DNA from: Acidobacteriota bacterium
GTDB taxonomy: Bacteria; Acidobacteriota; Vicinamibacteria; Vicinamibacterales; UBA2999
NCBI GenBank assembly: GCA_020851835.1
Contig: JADZBZ010000022.1
Coordinates: 1-6,521 of the forward strand
Direction of reading: 5' to 3'
DNA: 6,521 nucleotides
The position numbers were made by a program, and so were the translations under genes. The first letter of the stretch is position 1, and each line of letters opens with the position of its first letter. Below are positions 5,864-6,521 of the stretch, in pieces. The notes beneath the pieces were generated by a model. The model saw nothing but the letters and a program-made list of their open reading frames with translations, had not been told where the DNA came from and searched no databases.

Positions 5864-6521
5864 ATGATCATGACGAAGGTTCGTCCCGTGCTGCGCATCG
5901 CACTGCTGATGGCCCCGGTGGTCCTGCTCGAAGTGGCGTGCTCGCGGCCGCCCGAACAGCAGATGCTCAACCAGTTCTTTCGCGCCGCCCGCTCGCGCGA
6001 CAACACCACGGCTGCGCTGATGTCATCGGTGGTGCTCGACCCGCGTAACCAGGGATCGGTGGAGAGCTTCGACATCGTCACCATGGGGCCCGAGCAGCGC
6101 GCGCCACTCGGCCTGAAGGCCTACGTCGACGCCGTCGAGGCGGCACGGCTGGCCGAGGCCGAGTTCCAGCGGCAGAAGGCGGAATACTCGAGCGCCAACC
6201 TGACGACCATCGAGGCAGTGCTCAAGCTCGAGGGCAACCCGGCTGCCAAGCTCACGCGCGAGCAGGCTGCCGTGAAGCCGGTGTGGGACAAGTGGCGTGC
6301 CGACACGGCCATGCACGTCAAGAACCTGAGCACGGCGCGCGCGGCGCTGGCCGCCGCCACAGCGCCGGTGCAGGCCTCGCTCGATCAGCCGGGCCAGCCC
6401 GCCTTCGACGTCAACACGTTCCAGGGCGACATGGTGGCCAAGGACATCGCCATCAAGGCACAATTCAAGTCGCCCGAGGGGCAGGTGTCGGAGAAGGACC
6501 TCGTCGTGACGATCTCTCGCG
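5864..6521 (+). CDS. Putative exported lipoprotein of unknown function, 5' part
   Basis: The frame is open from ATG 5864 to the window edge (219 residues so far), so the gene is cut off at its 3' end. I do not recognise the family. The N-terminus is a signal peptide: a basic start (Lys5, Arg7, Arg11), a hydrophobic core (about 12-22), then LLEVAC with Cys26 as the probable lipidated residue. Glu at position -3 is unusual for a lipobox. A short helical stretch follows (about 30-46, MLNQFFRAARSRDNT), then a likely strand (SFDIVTMG), then a long charged, Ala-rich helical segment (about 84-172) that looks like a coiled-coil hairpin. A strand-rich part with alternating hydrophobics (188-217) comes last. 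The outline resembles a small NTF2-like domain split by a helical insertion, but this is speculative. The gap to gyrA is only 36 bases, so cotranscription is likely. Third-position GC bias is like that of its neighbours, which supports real coding. Confidence 0.8.
   Translation, partial: MIMTKVRPVLRIALLMAPVVLLEVACSRPPEQQMLNQFFRAARSRDNTTAALMSSVVLDPRNQGSVESFDIVTMGPEQRAPLGLKAYVDAVEAARLAEAEFQRQKAEYSSANLTTIEAVLKLEGNPAAKLTREQAAVKPVWDKWRADTAMHVKNLSTARAALAAATAPVQASLDQPGQPAFDVNTFQGDMVAKDIAIKAQFKSPEGQVSEKDLVVTISR

Noticed and set aside
1..6521. Replication origin signals (DnaA boxes, AT-rich unwinding region), suggested by the nearby dnaN.
   Set aside because: I saw no TTATNCACA-like cluster on either strand and no AT-rich tract. 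An origin, if close, would lie upstream of the window.
1..6521. A novel defence, mobile or CRISPR-type system.
   Set aside because: All 6.5 kb except short spacers is accounted for by dnaN, gyrB, gyrA and one lipoprotein frame. No transposase, integrase, nuclease gene, spaced repeat array or tRNA was seen.

Overview
The window is part of a replication and topology gene cluster from a high-GC bacterium, all on the plus strand. In order it holds the 3' two thirds of dnaN (DNA polymerase III sliding clamp), complete gyrB, complete gyrA, and the 5' part of an unrecognised lipoprotein gene that runs off the right edge. The strong G/C preference at third codon positions, the gyrase sequences and the missing recF point to a GC-rich lineage outside the enterobacteria. 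From general resemblance I favour Acidobacteriota (Vicinamibacteria-like), but this is an impression and not a demonstrated placement.

Layout: 1-665 is the C-terminal 220 residues of the beta clamp. Its stop codon overlaps the GTG start of gyrB by four bases (GTGA, 662-665), so recF, which usually lies between these genes, is absent here. gyrB (662-3211) encodes an 849-residue B subunit of the long form, with a large insert in the TOPRIM half and an extra Ala/Glu/Pro-rich linker. A 66-bp spacer follows. It contains degenerate heptamer repeats and a perfect 8-bp inverted repeat. gyrA (3278-5827) encodes an 849-residue A subunit with the catalytic tyrosine, a canonical GyrA box, a six-blade C-terminal pinwheel and an acidic tail. 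After only 36 bp, with a good ribosome binding site, comes a secreted lipoprotein-like reading frame (5864 to the edge) that contains a long helical segment.

The first three genes work together. The clamp gives the replicative polymerase its processivity, and GyrA2GyrB2 gyrase removes positive supercoils ahead of the fork and maintains negative supercoiling. The tight packing suggests one transcription unit. The lipoprotein has no obvious link to replication and may simply be read through from gyrA.

No mobile element, CRISPR array, RNA gene or defence system is visible. The points most worth a second look are the natural substitutions in the quinolone pocket (GyrA Ala82-Pro83, GyrB Glu442), the GyrB linker, the direct dnaN-gyrB overlap without recF, the structured gyrB-gyrA spacer, and the uncharacterised lipoprotein.
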